A stretch of 64,000 bases of DNA, from contig NZ_JAPSIY010000005.1 in assembly GCF_031178445.1 (NCBI RefSeq), positions 62,001 through 126,000 on the forward strand. Direction: 5' to 3'. Position numbers and translations under genes: made by a program. This DNA comes from Microbacterium sp. (lineage in GTDB: Bacteria; Actinomycetota; Actinomycetes; Actinomycetales; Microbacteriaceae). A model generated the notes under the pieces. That model was not told the DNA's origin. It worked only from the letters and a program-made list of their open reading frames with translations, and ran no database searches. Below are positions 21,446-32,114 of this stretch, piece after piece; position 1 is the stretch's first letter; the number at the start of each line of letters is the position of its first letter.

Positions 21446-22213
21446 TCAGCGCTGGGAATCCGACTCCTTGTTGGGCGCCCAGATGAGGTTGCGACCGACG
21501 CCACGAGCGACCACGTGTCCTGCGCGGAGCATGAGCGCCTCGGCGTCCAGCTCCCTGATGAAATCGGCATCGTTCGTCACCAGCAGCGCAGCCATCGACC
21601 GCTCCGTACGCCGACGCGTGATCGCGTCGAACACCACTGGCCTGACCTCGAGATCGAGGTTCGACAGCGGCTCGTCGGCGATGAGCACACGGGGCTCCAT
21701 CACCAGCGCCCTGGCGATCGCGACGCGCTGACGCATCCCGGCGCTGAGCTCGTAGGGGAACTTCGACGCCGCGCCGAGCGGAAGGTGCAGTTCGTCGAGA
21801 AGCGATGCCACGCGGATCGCCAGGGCCTTGCTGTTCACCTTCTTCTCGCGCCGGGTGATCGGTTCTGAGATCACCTCACCCACCGTGAGTCGCGGCGGGA
21901 GGTTCGCTCCAGCGCCCTGGCCCACGTAGCCGCTCAGCGCCGTGAGCACCCGGAGCCTGCGTCCTGGTCGGCGCACGTTGACCCCGCACACCTGGGCCTG
22001 GCCGCCGGCCACCTTGAGCGACGCGTCCCCCATGCCGGCCAGCGCCGTCACCAGTGTGGACTTGCCCGACCCGGTCGGCCCTCCGACGCAGAGGAGCTCG
22101 CCGGGCGGGATGCGGAAGGTCACACCGTCGATCGCGCGCGTGACTCCGCCATGACCGATACGATCGATCACCAGGTCGGAGCACTCGATCGCGTTCTCAA
22201 CGTCGGCAGGCAT
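21446..22213 (-). CDS. Orphan ABC transporter ATP-binding protein
   Basis: [49 protein letters not shown]; no adjacent permease. Confidence 0.82.
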   Translation of the reverse strand: MPADVENAIECSDLVIDRIGHGGVTRAIDGVTFRIPPGELLCVGGPTGSGKSTLVTALAGMGDASLKVAGGQAQVCGVNVRRPGRRLRVLTALSGYVGQGAGANLPPRLTVGEVISEPITRREKKVNSKALAIRVASLLDELHLPLGAASKFPYELSAGMRQRVAIARALVMEPRVLIADEPLSNLDLEVRPVVFDAITRRRTERSMAALLVTNDADFIRELDAEALMLRAGHVVARGVGRNLIWAPNKESDSQR

Positions 22214-22247
22214 GTTCCCATCCTGCCCGTTCCCGACACCTTCGCGC

Positions 22248-24110
22248 TCAGGACTCGGCGAATCTGAGCCGCTCGACGTCCAGGTCGCGTAGCCGCATGC
22301 GCAGTGCGCGACCGCCGTCGGAATCGGCCGGCACGCGCTGAACCGCGCCGAGCAGCTCGTTCTTCTCACGGTCGATGCCGCGCAGGATCAGCCGACGGCA
22401 GAGGTCTGCGGCAGAGGCCAACGCCCCCTCCTCGTCCCGTGCGGGGAACGGCATCATCAGCAGCTCGCCCGCAAGCCCGCGGTACGGTTCGCGGACCGCA
22501 TCCGCCGCCTGCGTTGCCCATCCGACCCTGGTGCGGTCACCGACCGCCGCGACCGACTCTCGGACCGCGTCGAGCGCGGGGTGGCGGAACGGCTCCGCCA
22601 GGGCACGCGAGAGCAGATCGACGTCGATCCGGTGTCCGTACTGCAGCACCCCCATCAGCGCGTCCCGCTCGATCGCTACGTCGGCGCTCCGAGGCAGGTC
22701 GGCCAGCCGCACACGGGTGGTGGGTGCTCCCTCTGCTTCCTGGCCCGGCCGCGCCGCCTGTTTGGGGTCCTGCCTGCCGTTCGATGCCGCGCCGCGCGCG
22801 GCGCGCACGACCTGCTGGTGCACGGCCGTTGGATCCATCCCCAGGCGCCTGGCCAGCACGCGCTCGTAACCGGGTCGGAGCAGCTCATCCCGGATCTCGG
22901 CGACGATGGGCGCGGCGGCGCGCAGCGCGCCGACCTGCCCCTCGACCGTGGAGAGCTCGTACCCGGCGAGTTTGCGGTCGATCGCGAACTCGAACATGGG
23001 CACCTTGGCGTCCATCAGACCGCGCACGGCGGCGTCACCGCGCTGCAGCCGCAGATCGCAGGGGTCGAGCCCGTCCGGTGCGACGGCGACGAAGGTCTGC
23101 GCGGTGAAGCGGGAATCCTCCGAGAACGCACGCAGCGCCGCCTTCTGTCCCGCCTCGTCGCCATCGAAGGTGAACACCACCTCGCCGGCCGCGGAGTCGT
23201 CGCCCATCACCCGCCGCAGCACCTTGATGTGCTCGGGACCGAATGCCGTGCCGCAGGTGGCGATGGCGGTGGTCACGCCGGCGAGATGGCAGGCCATCAC
23301 GTCGGTGTAACCCTCGACGACGACCACGCGGCGGGGGTCGCCACGGGCGATGTCGCGCTTGGCGAGATCGAGCCCGTACAGCACCTGCGCCTTCTTGTAG
23401 ATCGGCGTCTCAGGGGTGTTCAGGTACTTCGGCCCCTGGTCGTCGTCGTAGAGCCTGCGCGCCCCGAAGCCGATCGTCTGTCCGGTCACGTCGCGGATAG
23501 GCCAGACCACCCGCCCGCGAAAGCGGTCGTACACGCCGCGCTGACCGGTCGACACCAGACCAGCGGCGCTCAGCTCGTCACGGGTGAAACCCTGAGCGGT
23601 GAGGGCCTTCAGCATCCCGTCCCAGCCTCGCGGCGCGTAACCCACCCCGAAGTGCGCCGCGGCGCCCGCATCGAACCCGCGCTCGCCCAGGAACCGCCTG
23701 GCACTCTCCGCCTCGGGGCTCAGCAGCTGCGACCGGAAGAACTCCCCCGCAGCGGTGTTCGCGGCGTACAGCCTGCTGCGGCCGCTGGTCTCGGGGGCGG
23801 CGCCGCCGTCCTCGTAGTGCAGGGAGAATCCGATGCGTCCGGCGAGCCGTTCCACGGCCTCGGTGAAGCTGACGTGGTCCATCTCGCGGAGGAAGGAGTA
23901 CACGTCGCCTGATGCCCCGCATCCGAAGCAGTGGTAGTAGCCCACCTGCGGTCGCACGTGGAAGCTGGGGCTCTTCTCGTCGTGGAACGGGCACAGTCCC
24001 TTCAGCGACCCGACGCCGGCGGACTTCAGCGCGACGCGCTCCCCGACGATGTCGGCGATGTTCGTGCGGGTTTTGACCTCTTCGACGTCGGCCTGCCGGA
24101 TGCGGGGCAT
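22248..24110 (-). CDS. dnaG: DNA primase
   Basis: [69 protein letters not shown]. Confidence 0.96.
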   Translation of the reverse strand: MPRIRQADVEEVKTRTNIADIVGERVALKSAGVGSLKGLCPFHDEKSPSFHVRPQVGYYHCFGCGASGDVYSFLREMDHVSFTEAVERLAGRIGFSLHYEDGGAAPETSGRSRLYAANTAAGEFFRSQLLSPEAESARRFLGERGFDAGAAAHFGVGYAPRGWDGMLKALTAQGFTRDELSAAGLVSTGQRGVYDRFRGRVVWPIRDVTGQTIGFGARRLYDDDQGPKYLNTPETPIYKKAQVLYGLDLAKRDIARGDPRRVVVVEGYTDVMACHLAGVTTAIATCGTAFGPEHIKVLRRVMGDDSAAGEVVFTFDGDEAGQKAALRAFSEDSRFTAQTFVAVAPDGLDPCDLRLQRGDAAVRGLMDAKVPMFEFAIDRKLAGYELSTVEGQVGALRAAAPIVAEIRDELLRPGYERVLARRLGMDPTAVHQQVVRAARGAASNGRQDPKQAARPGQEAEGAPTTRVRLADLPRSADVAIERDALMGVLQYGHRIDVDLLSRALAEPFRHPALDAVRESVAAVGDRTRVGWATQAADAVREPYRGLAGELLMMPFPARDEEGALASAADLCRRLILRGIDREKNELLGAVQRVPADSDGGRALRMRLRDLDVERLRFAES

Positions 24111-25519
24111 CAGACGGCCCCTTCGACGACCGCCTGCGCCTCGGCACGCCTGTGCGCGCCCGGGCGCGCGTGACGCGGCGTCCAGATCCCGACCTCGGCG
24201 GGATCGATCTCGCCCACGAGCCGGTTGTGCCAGTCGACGGCCGTCTGATCGGTGAGGCTGGCCACCTGATCGACGACCACGCGAGCGCGCGCCGCGTCGT
24301 CGGTCGCCGCCATGAAGTCGGCCGCGAAAGCGGGCTCGAGCACGTCGGCGCCGGCCGACCACAGGGCATCGGTCGACCACAGGGCGTCGGCGAGTCGCTT
24401 GAGCACGCGGCGCTGCTCCTTGTAGACGCCCTTGCGCGCGTCGATCGTCACGATCGACTGCCCCATGATGCCCTTCAGCACGGCGATCTCCGCCTCGACG
24501 ACGCGCGGGACCACCACGTGCGCGTTGTAGCGCGCGAGGGTGGGCCCGCCGTACGCTTCGCGCGTGGCGGCGACGGCCGCGCGCGCGAAGCGTCCGATCA
24601 GGTCGCTGGTGAGGTTCTTCAGGCGGGCGAGATCCTGCCGTGACCGGTCGAACGACTTCAGCCACATCGGCTGCCTGGTGAGCCTGTACAGCGCGTCGGC
24701 GAGCTCCTCGCGCGTGAAGTCGTAGCCGACCCACTGCTGGATCCGCCCGACCAGCGGGTGGTGCTCGACGGGGTCGGAGAGCTGGGCGACGTCGAGGTAG
24801 CCGTTCACGATGGCGTCCTCGAAGTCGTGCACGGAGTAGCCGATGTCGTCGGAGAGATCCATGATCTCGGCCTCGATGCAGCGCAGACGACCCGGCGCGC
24901 CGTCGCGCATCCAGCGGAACACCGCCTCGTCCTCGGGGTACACCCCGAACTTCAGCCGTCCGCCGGGGTCGGGCAGCGGACTGTCGACCGTCCACGGGTA
25001 CTTGCAGGTGGCGTCGAGGCTGGCGCGGGTGAGATTGAGGCCGACCGAGTGGTCGTCGTCGTCCAGCACCTTGGCCTCGAGACGCGTGAGGATGCGCAGC
25101 GATTGCGCGTTGCCCTCGAAGCCGCCGATGGGCTCCGCCCAGTCGTTCAGGGCGCGCTCGCCGTTGTGCCCGAACGGCGGATGCCCCAGATCGTGACTCA
25201 GGCACGCAGTGTCGACCACGTCGGCCGAGACGCCCAGTGCGTGGGCCAGCTCACGACCGACCTGCGCGACCTCGAGGGAGTGGGTCAGTCGGTTGCGGGC
25301 GAAATCGGCCGTGCTCGCGGGGCTCAGCACCTGGGTCTTCGCCGCCAGGCGTCGCAGTGCCGCAGAGTGCAGCACCCTGGCCCGGTCCCTCGAGAAGTCG
25401 TCGCGCTCGGAGCGGTGCGTCTCGGCGAAGAAGCGCTCGGCGTCGTGCGCGTCGTAACCGTCGACGAGGCGCGCGCCCGCGGTCTGCGGTGCGGACGCCG
25501 CGAACGCCTCAGCCACCAC
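24110..25519 (-). CDS. dgt: Deoxyguanosinetriphosphate triphosphohydrolase (HD domain)
   Basis: RNRLTHSLEVAQVGRELAHAL...CLSHDLGHPPFGHNGERALN. Confidence 0.94.
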   Translation of the reverse strand: MVAEAFAASAPQTAGARLVDGYDAHDAERFFAETHRSERDDFSRDRARVLHSAALRRLAAKTQVLSPASTADFARNRLTHSLEVAQVGRELAHALGVSADVVDTACLSHDLGHPPFGHNGERALNDWAEPIGGFEGNAQSLRILTRLEAKVLDDDDHSVGLNLTRASLDATCKYPWTVDSPLPDPGGRLKFGVYPEDEAVFRWMRDGAPGRLRCIEAEIMDLSDDIGYSVHDFEDAIVNGYLDVAQLSDPVEHHPLVGRIQQWVGYDFTREELADALYRLTRQPMWLKSFDRSRQDLARLKNLTSDLIGRFARAAVAATREAYGGPTLARYNAHVVVPRVVEAEIAVLKGIMGQSIVTIDARKGVYKEQRRVLKRLADALWSTDALWSAGADVLEPAFAADFMAATDDAARARVVVDQVASLTDQTAVDWHNRLVGEIDPAEVGIWTPRHARPGAHRRAEAQAVVEGAV

Positions 25520-26684
25520 TGTTCTCGATCTCCGCCCCGCGCATCATGTCGCCGGTCTCGGCGGCGATGTCGCGCGACTCCAGCCACCCCTCCGGCAGTG
25601 CCGTGCGCTTCGGTGAGCCGGCTCGCCCGCGCTGCCCCTCGGCTCCCGCACCGGGGTAGGGGGCGTCTTCGACCGGCCCCAGCAGGTCGTCGATCTCCTG
25701 CAGCGTCGACACTCTGGCGAGCGACGCGCGCAGCTCACCACCGACCGGGTAACCCTTGAAGTACCAGGCGACATGCTTTCGCACGTCCTTGCAGCCGCGA
25801 TCCTCGTCCTCGAAGAACTCGACGAGCAGCTGGGCGTGCCGTCGGAACGCGGCAGCCACGAAGTGCAGGGTGGCGTCGACCTTCGGCGCCGACACGGCAC
25901 CGGCCGGCCCGAGGGCGTCGGCCAGCTCGCCGAAGAGCCAGGGCCGCCCCAGGCAACCGCGCCCCACCACGACTCCGTCGCAGCCGGTCTCGGCCATCAT
26001 GCGCACGGCGTCGTCGGCCGACCAGATGTCACCGTTGCCGAGCACCGGGATGCTGGTCACGGCCTGCTTGAGTTCGCCGATGGCGCTCCAGTCCGCGTGG
26101 CCGGAGTAGTACTCCGACGCGGTGCGGGCGTGCAGTGCGACCGCGGCGGCCCCCGCGTCCTCGGCGGCACGACCGGCGTCCAGGAACGTCAGGTGGTCGC
26201 GGTCGATGCCCTTGCGCATCTTGACCGTGAGCGGGATGTCACCGGCCGCCTTCACCGCGCGCTGCACGATGTCGGCGAAAAGCGTCGTCTTCCACGGCAG
26301 GGCTGCTCCCCCGCCCTTGCGGGTGACCTTGGGCACCGGGCAGCCGAAGTTGAGGTCGATGTGGTCGGCTCGGTCTTCGGCCACGATGATGCGAACGGCC
26401 TCGGCGATCGTCGCCGGGTCGACGCCGTACAGCTGGATCGACCGAGGCGTCTCGCTCTCGTGGTGCTGGATCAGCCGCATCGTGATCGCGTTGCGCTCCA
26501 CGAGCGCACGCGACGTGATCATCTCACTGACGTACAGACCGGCGCCGTACTCGCGGCACAGGCGGCGGAACGCCGTGTTCGTGATGCCGGCCATGGGAGC
26601 GAGGACCACCGGCACGTCGAGCTCGATCGGGCCGATGCGAAGCGCGGGCGCGGGCGCGAGGGAGGGGGCAGTGGCGAGAGTCAT
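25509..26684 (-). CDS. dusB: tRNA-dihydrouridine synthase
   Basis: VVLAPMAGITNTAFRRLCREYGAGLYVSEMI; DLNFGCPVPKVTRKGGGAALP. Confidence 0.93.
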   Translation of the reverse strand: MTLATAPSLAPAPALRIGPIELDVPVVLAPMAGITNTAFRRLCREYGAGLYVSEMITSRALVERNAITMRLIQHHESETPRSIQLYGVDPATIAEAVRIIVAEDRADHIDLNFGCPVPKVTRKGGGAALPWKTTLFADIVQRAVKAAGDIPLTVKMRKGIDRDHLTFLDAGRAAEDAGAAAVALHARTASEYYSGHADWSAIGELKQAVTSIPVLGNGDIWSADDAVRMMAETGCDGVVVGRGCLGRPWLFGELADALGPAGAVSAPKVDATLHFVAAAFRRHAQLLVEFFEDEDRGCKDVRKHVAWYFKGYPVGGELRASLARVSTLQEIDDLLGPVEDAPYPGAGAEGQRGRAGSPKRTALPEGWLESRDIAAETGDMMRGAEIENSGG

Positions 26685-26744
26685 GTCCTCTCCATTGTCC
26701 CAGACGAAGACGCTCGGGGGCGGCACCGGAATTAGGGTGGGGAT

Positions 26745-27248
26745 ATGACAGAGACGCCGCTCCGCCAGATCCCGTTCGCAGACGCCGCAGGCGACCGGAA
26801 GACCCTCGACGACTACGGCTCCGACGTCGTGCTCGTGGTCAACGTGGCCTCGAAGTGCGGGCTCACCCCGCAGTACGAGCAGCTCGAGCAGTTGCAGCGC
26901 GACTACGGCGATAGGGGTTTCACCGTGCTCGGCTTCCCCTGCAACCAGTTCCTGGGGCAGGAGCCCGGCTCGATGGAGCAGATCCTGGAGTTCTGCTCGA
27001 CGACGTACGGCGTCAGCTTTCCGGTGAACGACAAGGTCAAGGTCAACGGCAGGAACGCCCACGAGCTGTACAAGGCGCTCAAGCAGACCGCTGATGCCGA
27101 CGGCAAGGCGGGCAGGGTGGAGTGGAACTTCGAGAAGTTCTTGGTCGGCCCGGACGGCTCGGTCCAGCGCTTCCGTCCGAAGCAGCGCCCCGACGCCCCG
27201 GAGATCATCGCCGCGATCGAAGCCGCGCTGGTCACTGCCCGTCGCTGA
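26745..27248 (+). CDS. Glutathione peroxidase family protein (Cys form)
   Basis: VVNVASKCGLTPQYEQLEQLQRDYGDRGFTVLGFPCNQFLGQEPG; WNFEKFLV. Confidence 0.93.
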   Translation: MTETPLRQIPFADAAGDRKTLDDYGSDVVLVVNVASKCGLTPQYEQLEQLQRDYGDRGFTVLGFPCNQFLGQEPGSMEQILEFCSTTYGVSFPVNDKVKVNGRNAHELYKALKQTADADGKAGRVEWNFEKFLVGPDGSVQRFRPKQRPDAPEIIAAIEAALVTARR

Positions 27249-27364
27249 CGATCCGCCTCGGTTCGCACGGCTCCCTTCGTTCACCTGCTCGTCGTCCTCG
27301 CGCCATCTGCTCCTCCTAGTCTCACGGCGGCGATCTCCGCCGCAGACGACAGAGGAGTACAGGA

Positions 27365-28570
27365 ATGCCCGACCGAATGCCGATGAGCCGACGTGCCGTC
27401 ATCACCGCAGGGGCGCTCGGCGCCGTCAGCGCGGCGCTGCCGATCGGTGCAGCGCATGCAGCCCCGGCGACCCCAGCCGGCCCCGTATCCGGGCGCCCGG
27501 GCCCGAAGGCTCCGCGCCTGCGATTCCGCACCGACGGAACGTTCAAAGTGGTGCAGTTCAACGACACGCAGGACGACGAGCGCACGGACCGGCGCACGGT
27601 CGAGCTGATGGAGAAGGTGCTCGACCAGGAGAAGCCCGACTTCGTCGTGATCAACGGCGACGTGATCACGGGCGGCTGCGAGACCCGGCTCGCGGTGAAG
27701 CAGGCGATCAACAACGTCGTCTGGCCGATGGAGTCCCGCGGGATCCCGTGGGCGGTCACCTACGGGAACCACGACGAGGACTCGCTGCCCCAGTCGGGCG
27801 TCGATGAGGCGGGCATGCTCGAGATCTACCGTTCGTACGACCACAACATGAACGCCGAGAACGAGCGCGGATTGACGGGCACCAGCAACACGATCGTGCA
27901 GATCTCGTCGTCGGTGAAGAAGAACCGTGAGGCCTTCGCCCTGTGGCTGCTCGACTCTGGCCGGTACGCGCCCAAGACGATCAACGGTCAGGACTTCGCC
28001 GGCTATCCGACGTGGGACTGGCTGCGCATGGACCAGGTCACGTGGTACCGCGAGCAGTCGCAGCGACTCGAGCAGCATCACGGCCGCAAGCTGCCTGGAC
28101 TCATGTTCCTGCACATCGCGCTGTGGGAGCACCGCTTCATGTGGTGGGGCGGCGTCGACACCCGCACGGCCGCGGACGCAGCGCGGGGCAAGGCCCGCCA
28201 CGGCATCATCGGCGAGCGCAACGAGGACGAGTGCCCCGGTCCGATCAACTCGGGGATGTACAACGCGATCCTCGAGCGCGGCGATGTGAAGGGCGTGTTC
28301 GTCGGCCACGATCACATCAACGACTACGTGGGCGACTACTACGGCGTCATGCTCGGCTACGCGCCCGGTACCGGCTTCGGTGCATACGGCCTCCCCGGCG
28401 CACAGCGCAACCGCATGCGCGGGGGCCGCGTGTTCGAGCTCACCGAGAACGGCGACGACGTCGCGATCGCGACCCGCGTGGTCTACGCCCGCGATCTGGG
28501 CATCGACCTGACGGCGAACGATCAGCCCATGGAGCCGCTGCCGCTGGCGCCGAAGCAGCAGCAGCTCTGA
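27365..28570 (+). CDS. Exported metallophosphoesterase (Tat-type signal)
   Basis: MSRRAVITAGALGAVSAALPIGAAHA; VVQFNDTQDDE; VINGDVITGG; YGNHDEDS; GHDHINDY. Confidence 0.85.
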   Translation: MPDRMPMSRRAVITAGALGAVSAALPIGAAHAAPATPAGPVSGRPGPKAPRLRFRTDGTFKVVQFNDTQDDERTDRRTVELMEKVLDQEKPDFVVINGDVITGGCETRLAVKQAINNVVWPMESRGIPWAVTYGNHDEDSLPQSGVDEAGMLEIYRSYDHNMNAENERGLTGTSNTIVQISSSVKKNREAFALWLLDSGRYAPKTINGQDFAGYPTWDWLRMDQVTWYREQSQRLEQHHGRKLPGLMFLHIALWEHRFMWWGGVDTRTAADAARGKARHGIIGERNEDECPGPINSGMYNAILERGDVKGVFVGHDHINDYVGDYYGVMLGYAPGTGFGAYGLPGAQRNRMRGGRVFELTENGDDVAIATRVVYARDLGIDLTANDQPMEPLPLAPKQQQL

Positions 28571-28582
28571 CCCGAGTAAGCG

Positions 28583-28632
28583 CGCGGCGGCGCGGCAGGT
28601 GCTCGCGATCGAGCGACCGTCGCGCCGCCGCG
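28583..28632. terminator. Convergent-gene hairpin
   Basis: CGCGGCGGCGCG / CGCGCCGCCGCG, 12-bp perfect stem with nested GCTCG-CGAT-CGAGC. Confidence 0.6.
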
Positions 28633-28648
28633 ATGTTCGGCGGTCTTC

Positions 28649-29323
28649 TCAGGCCTGGACGGGCGTTCCGCGCTTGGCCCACATGTCGCGCAGCACGTTC
28701 TCGAACGCCGCAGGCGGCTGCGCCCCTGAAATCCCGTACTGGCCGTCGAGTACGAAGAACGGCACGCCGTTGATGCCGTACGCGCGCGCCTGTGCCTGAT
28801 CTGCGCGCACCGCGTCGAGGTACTCGGCCGACTCCAGCGCCGCGCGCGCCTCGTCCGCGTCCAGCCCCACCTCGACGGCGAGTTCGACCAGGTCGTCGAT
28901 GCGGCCAACGTGCCTGCCCTCGGTGAAGTAGGCCGACATCAGCCGCTCCTCCATCTCGGACTGCAACCCCTTCGCCTTCGCGAAATGCAGCAGCTCGTGG
29001 GCCTTGACGGTGTTCGTGTGCTGCAGCAGGTCGAAGCGGTACTGCAGGCCGGCACCGGCGGCGACGTCCGTGACGTTGGACAGCATCTGCTCGACATGCT
29101 CGCGCGGCATGCCCTTGTGGCCTGCGAGGAAGTCCACCTCGTCGCCGTCGAAGTCGACCGGGGTGTCGGGCGAGAGCTCGAAGGAGTGGAAGGTGATCGT
29201 GACCTGCGGGGCGTCCGCGTCGCCTGCCGTCGCGGCGATTCCCTTCTCCAGATTGCGCTTGCCGATGTAGCACCAGGGGCATGCGATGTCGGACCAGATG
29301 TCGATGGAGATGGGTTCGCTCAC
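28649..29323 (-). CDS. DsbA family oxidoreductase (FrnE-like)
   Basis: VSEPISIDIWSDIACPWCYIGKRNLEKG; CPWC active site. Confidence 0.92.
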   Translation of the reverse strand: MSEPISIDIWSDIACPWCYIGKRNLEKGIAATAGDADAPQVTITFHSFELSPDTPVDFDGDEVDFLAGHKGMPREHVEQMLSNVTDVAAGAGLQYRFDLLQHTNTVKAHELLHFAKAKGLQSEMEERLMSAYFTEGRHVGRIDDLVELAVEVGLDADEARAALESAEYLDAVRADQAQARAYGINGVPFFVLDGQYGISGAQPPAAFENVLRDMWAKRGTPVQA

Positions 29324-29375
29324 ATTGAGGCCAACCGCGCCCGCGCCGAACGTATTCCGTTGATAGCATCTTCGG

Positions 29376-29930
29376 ATGCTCTCAGCCGGCGATCCGCTCC
29401 CCTTGCGGCCTGAGCGCGTGCTCATCGCAGGGGTGACAGGATCGGGCAAGACGACACTCGCACGGCGGCTGGCCGCCCGCTGGGGTCTCGTCCATCATGA
29501 GATCGACGCGCTGTTCCACGGACCGGACTGGACGCCGCGTCCTGAGTTCCTCGACGACGTGCGCGCCTTCGCCGCGACCGACCGCTGGATCACCGAATGG
29601 CAGTACACCAGCAAAGGCACCGGCGAGATCCTCCCCGGTCGCGCGGATCTCGTCGTCTGGCTCGACTATCCGTTCCCTCTGGTCCGCCTTCGGCTCCTAC
29701 GGCGCACGGTGAAGCGCCGCCTCCTGCGCACGCGACTGTGGAACGGCAACGTGGAGCCTCCCCTGTGGAGCCGCGAGGCGTGGAGCGGGGACAACGACAT
29801 CCTGCGCTGGCAGAAGGATACGCGCGGGAAGTGGGACGAGCGGATGCCGCAGGTGGAGGCATCCTTCCCGCATCTCACGATCGTCCGGCTGCGTCATCCG
29901 CGCGAGACCGAACGGTGGCTGAATCCGTGA
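29376..29930 (+). CDS. P-loop AAA kinase / topology-modulation-like protein, copy 1
   Basis: RVLIAGVTGSGKTTLARRLAARWGLVHHEIDALFHGPDWTPR. Confidence 0.88.
   Translation: MLSAGDPLPLRPERVLIAGVTGSGKTTLARRLAARWGLVHHEIDALFHGPDWTPRPEFLDDVRAFAATDRWITEWQYTSKGTGEILPGRADLVVWLDYPFPLVRLRLLRRTVKRRLLRTRLWNGNVEPPLWSREAWSGDNDILRWQKDTRGKWDERMPQVEASFPHLTIVRLRHPRETERWLNP
29406..29622 (+). repeat. 217-bp near-identical direct repeat, copy 1
   Basis: Aligned by eye to 29969-30185: one mismatch (C29457 vs A30020). Confidence 0.92.
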
Positions 29931-29938
29931 GGGCACCG

Positions 29939-30502
29939 ATGCTGAACGCCCGCGACCCGCTCCCCTTCCGGCCTGAGCGCGTGCTCATCGCAGGGGTGAC
30001 AGGATCGGGCAAGACGACAATCGCACGGCGGCTGGCCGCCCGCTGGGGTCTCGTCCATCATGAGATCGACGCGCTGTTCCACGGACCGGACTGGACGCCG
30101 CGTCCTGAGTTCCTCGACGACGTGCGCGCCTTCGCCGCGACCGACCGCTGGATCACCGAATGGCAGTACACCAGCAAAGGCACCGACGAGATCATGACAC
30201 CTCGCGCCCAGCTGGCGATCTGGCTCGACTATCCGTGGCCGGTGGTGCGTGCACGACTGCTGCGACGCACGCTCGGCCGCAGCATCTTGCGGACGGCAAT
30301 GTACAACGGCAACGTCGAGAAGCCGCTGTGGCGGCTGGTGGCGACCCGCGATCCGTACGAGAACATCCTCGCGTGGCAGACCAGAACACGCTCCTTCTGG
30401 ACCGAGCGGATGCCGCAGAAACGACAGCAGTTCCCGCACCTGACGATCGTCCGTCTCGCCCACCCGCGTGAGACGGAGCGCTGGCTGCGCCACCTCCCCT
30501 GA
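29939..30502 (+). CDS. P-loop AAA kinase / topology-modulation-like protein, copy 2
   Basis: MLNARDPLPFRPERVLIAGVTGSGKTTIARRLAARWGLVHHEID; tandem paralog of 29376-29930. Confidence 0.88.
   Translation: MLNARDPLPFRPERVLIAGVTGSGKTTIARRLAARWGLVHHEIDALFHGPDWTPRPEFLDDVRAFAATDRWITEWQYTSKGTDEIMTPRAQLAIWLDYPWPVVRARLLRRTLGRSILRTAMYNGNVEKPLWRLVATRDPYENILAWQTRTRSFWTERMPQKRQQFPHLTIVRLAHPRETERWLRHLP
29969..30185 (+). repeat. 217-bp near-identical direct repeat, copy 2
   Basis: See copy 1; offset 563 bp. Confidence 0.92.
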
Positions 30503-30534
30503 TCGGCGGCCGAGGCCGGCCCTTCTCGTGTCGC

Positions 30535-31338
30535 TCAGCGAGACGAGTCCGGCGCGTCCACGGCACCGCCGAATCGGCGGTCGCGCGACAGGTAGATCTG
30601 GATCGCCCGCCAGAGCTCCTCACGGGAGAAGTCCGGCCACAACGTGTCGAGGAACACCATCTCGGCATAGGCCGACTGCCACAGCAGGAAGTTGGAGGTG
30701 CGCTGCTCTCCCGAACTGCGCAGGAACAGATCCACATCGGGCATGTCGGGCACGTACAGGTGGCGCCGGATCTGCTTCTCGGTAATGGCGCCCGGCTTCA
30801 GGCGGCCCGCCTTCACGTCCTCCGCCATCGCGCGCACGGCGTCGACGAGCTCGACCCTGCCGCCGTAGTTCACGCACATCGTCAGCGTGAGCACGTCATT
30901 GCCGCGCGTGAGCTGCTCGGCGTACTGCAGCTCCTTGATCACGGAGCCCCACAGTCGCGGCTTGCGGCCGGCCCAGCGCACGCGCACGCCCCATTCGTTC
31001 AGCTGGTCGCGCCGGCGGTGCAGCACGTCGCGGTTGTACCCCATCAGGAAGCGCACCTCCTCGGGCGAACGGGCCCAGTTCTCGGTCGAGAACGCGTACA
31101 CCGACAGATGCTTCACCCCCGCTTGGATGGCGCCGGCGACCACGTCGAGCAGCACTTCCTCACCGGCCTTGTGCCCTTCGATCCGGTTCAGCCCCCTGCG
31201 GTTCGCCCAGCGGCCGTTGCCGTCCATGACGATCGCCACATGGTTCGGCACGGCGGCGAACGTGGGAGGGTGCACTCCGGTCCAGTCCAGCGGCCGGTAC
31301 GGCACGGCGTCCTTGTGCGTGTACGGTTTCGGGGTCAC
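30535..31338 (-). CDS. uppS: Isoprenyl (undecaprenyl diphosphate) transferase
   Basis: [58 protein letters not shown] start 31338 overlapping recO. Confidence 0.96.
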   Translation of the reverse strand: MTPKPYTHKDAVPYRPLDWTGVHPPTFAAVPNHVAIVMDGNGRWANRRGLNRIEGHKAGEEVLLDVVAGAIQAGVKHLSVYAFSTENWARSPEEVRFLMGYNRDVLHRRRDQLNEWGVRVRWAGRKPRLWGSVIKELQYAEQLTRGNDVLTLTMCVNYGGRVELVDAVRAMAEDVKAGRLKPGAITEKQIRRHLYVPDMPDVDLFLRSSGEQRTSNFLLWQSAYAEMVFLDTLWPDFSREELWRAIQIYLSRDRRFGGAVDAPDSSR

Positions 31339-32078
31339 CTGGTTCCTTCCGAGCGGCCGTCCGAGACATGGGCGAGCGAGCGGATGCCGCGCTCGAGGTG
31401 GTACTGGGCATAAGCGGCGATGGTGCCGGATGCGGCGGCCGTGTCCGGCACCGGCGCGGCGTCCACCGTGTGCCAGTCCCCCGCCATCAGGGCTCGCAGC
31501 AGCGCGAGCGCTGACGGCGCGATGCGTGGGCTGCCGGCCGGCGCGCATGCGGAGCAGACCAGCCCGCCCAGTGGCGCGCCGAACGTCGCGTGCGGCCCCG
31601 GTGCGCCGCAGCGCGCGCAATCATCCAGCGCGGGAGCCCACCCCGACAGCGCCATGACCCGCAGCAGGTACGAATCGAGGATGCTGCGAGCGGCGTGCTC
31701 GCCGCGTGAGAGCGCGCGCAGACCCCCGACGAGCAGGAGATACTGCTCAAGGGTCGCCTCGGCTTCGTTGAGCCTGTCCGCGGTCTCGACCATGGCGTTG
31801 GCTGCGGTGAACCGTTCGTAGTCCGCGGCGATCTCGGCGCCGTAGGCGCCCAGCGACTCTGCCTGCTGCACGATGTCGAGGGAGCGCCCCCTGTACAGCT
31901 GGACATCGGCGACCATGAACGGCTCGAGACGGGAGCCGAACTTCGACGAGGTGCGCCGCACGCCCTTGGCGACGGCGCGGATCTTGCCGTTTCGCCGTGA
32001 GAGCATCGTGACGATGCGATCCGCCTCACCCAGCTTGTGGGTGCGCAGGATCACCGCTTCGTCTCGGTAGGTGGGCAT
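31335..32078 (-). CDS. recO: DNA repair protein RecO
   Basis: [54 protein letters not shown]. Confidence 0.95.
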   Translation of the reverse strand: MPTYRDEAVILRTHKLGEADRIVTMLSRRNGKIRAVAKGVRRTSSKFGSRLEPFMVADVQLYRGRSLDIVQQAESLGAYGAEIAADYERFTAANAMVETADRLNEAEATLEQYLLLVGGLRALSRGEHAARSILDSYLLRVMALSGWAPALDDCARCGAPGPHATFGAPLGGLVCSACAPAGSPRIAPSALALLRALMAGDWHTVDAAPVPDTAAASGTIAAYAQYHLERGIRSLAHVSDGRSEGTR

Positions 32079-32114
32079 CCATCGATTATCCTCCGCGCAC
32101 GCGAGAATGGACGC

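Noticed and set aside
29597-30502. Single longer ORF running through both kinase copies
   Set aside because: Its first part is out of frame with kinase 1 and R/H-rich; the real second gene starts at ATG 29939, matching the N-terminus of copy 1.
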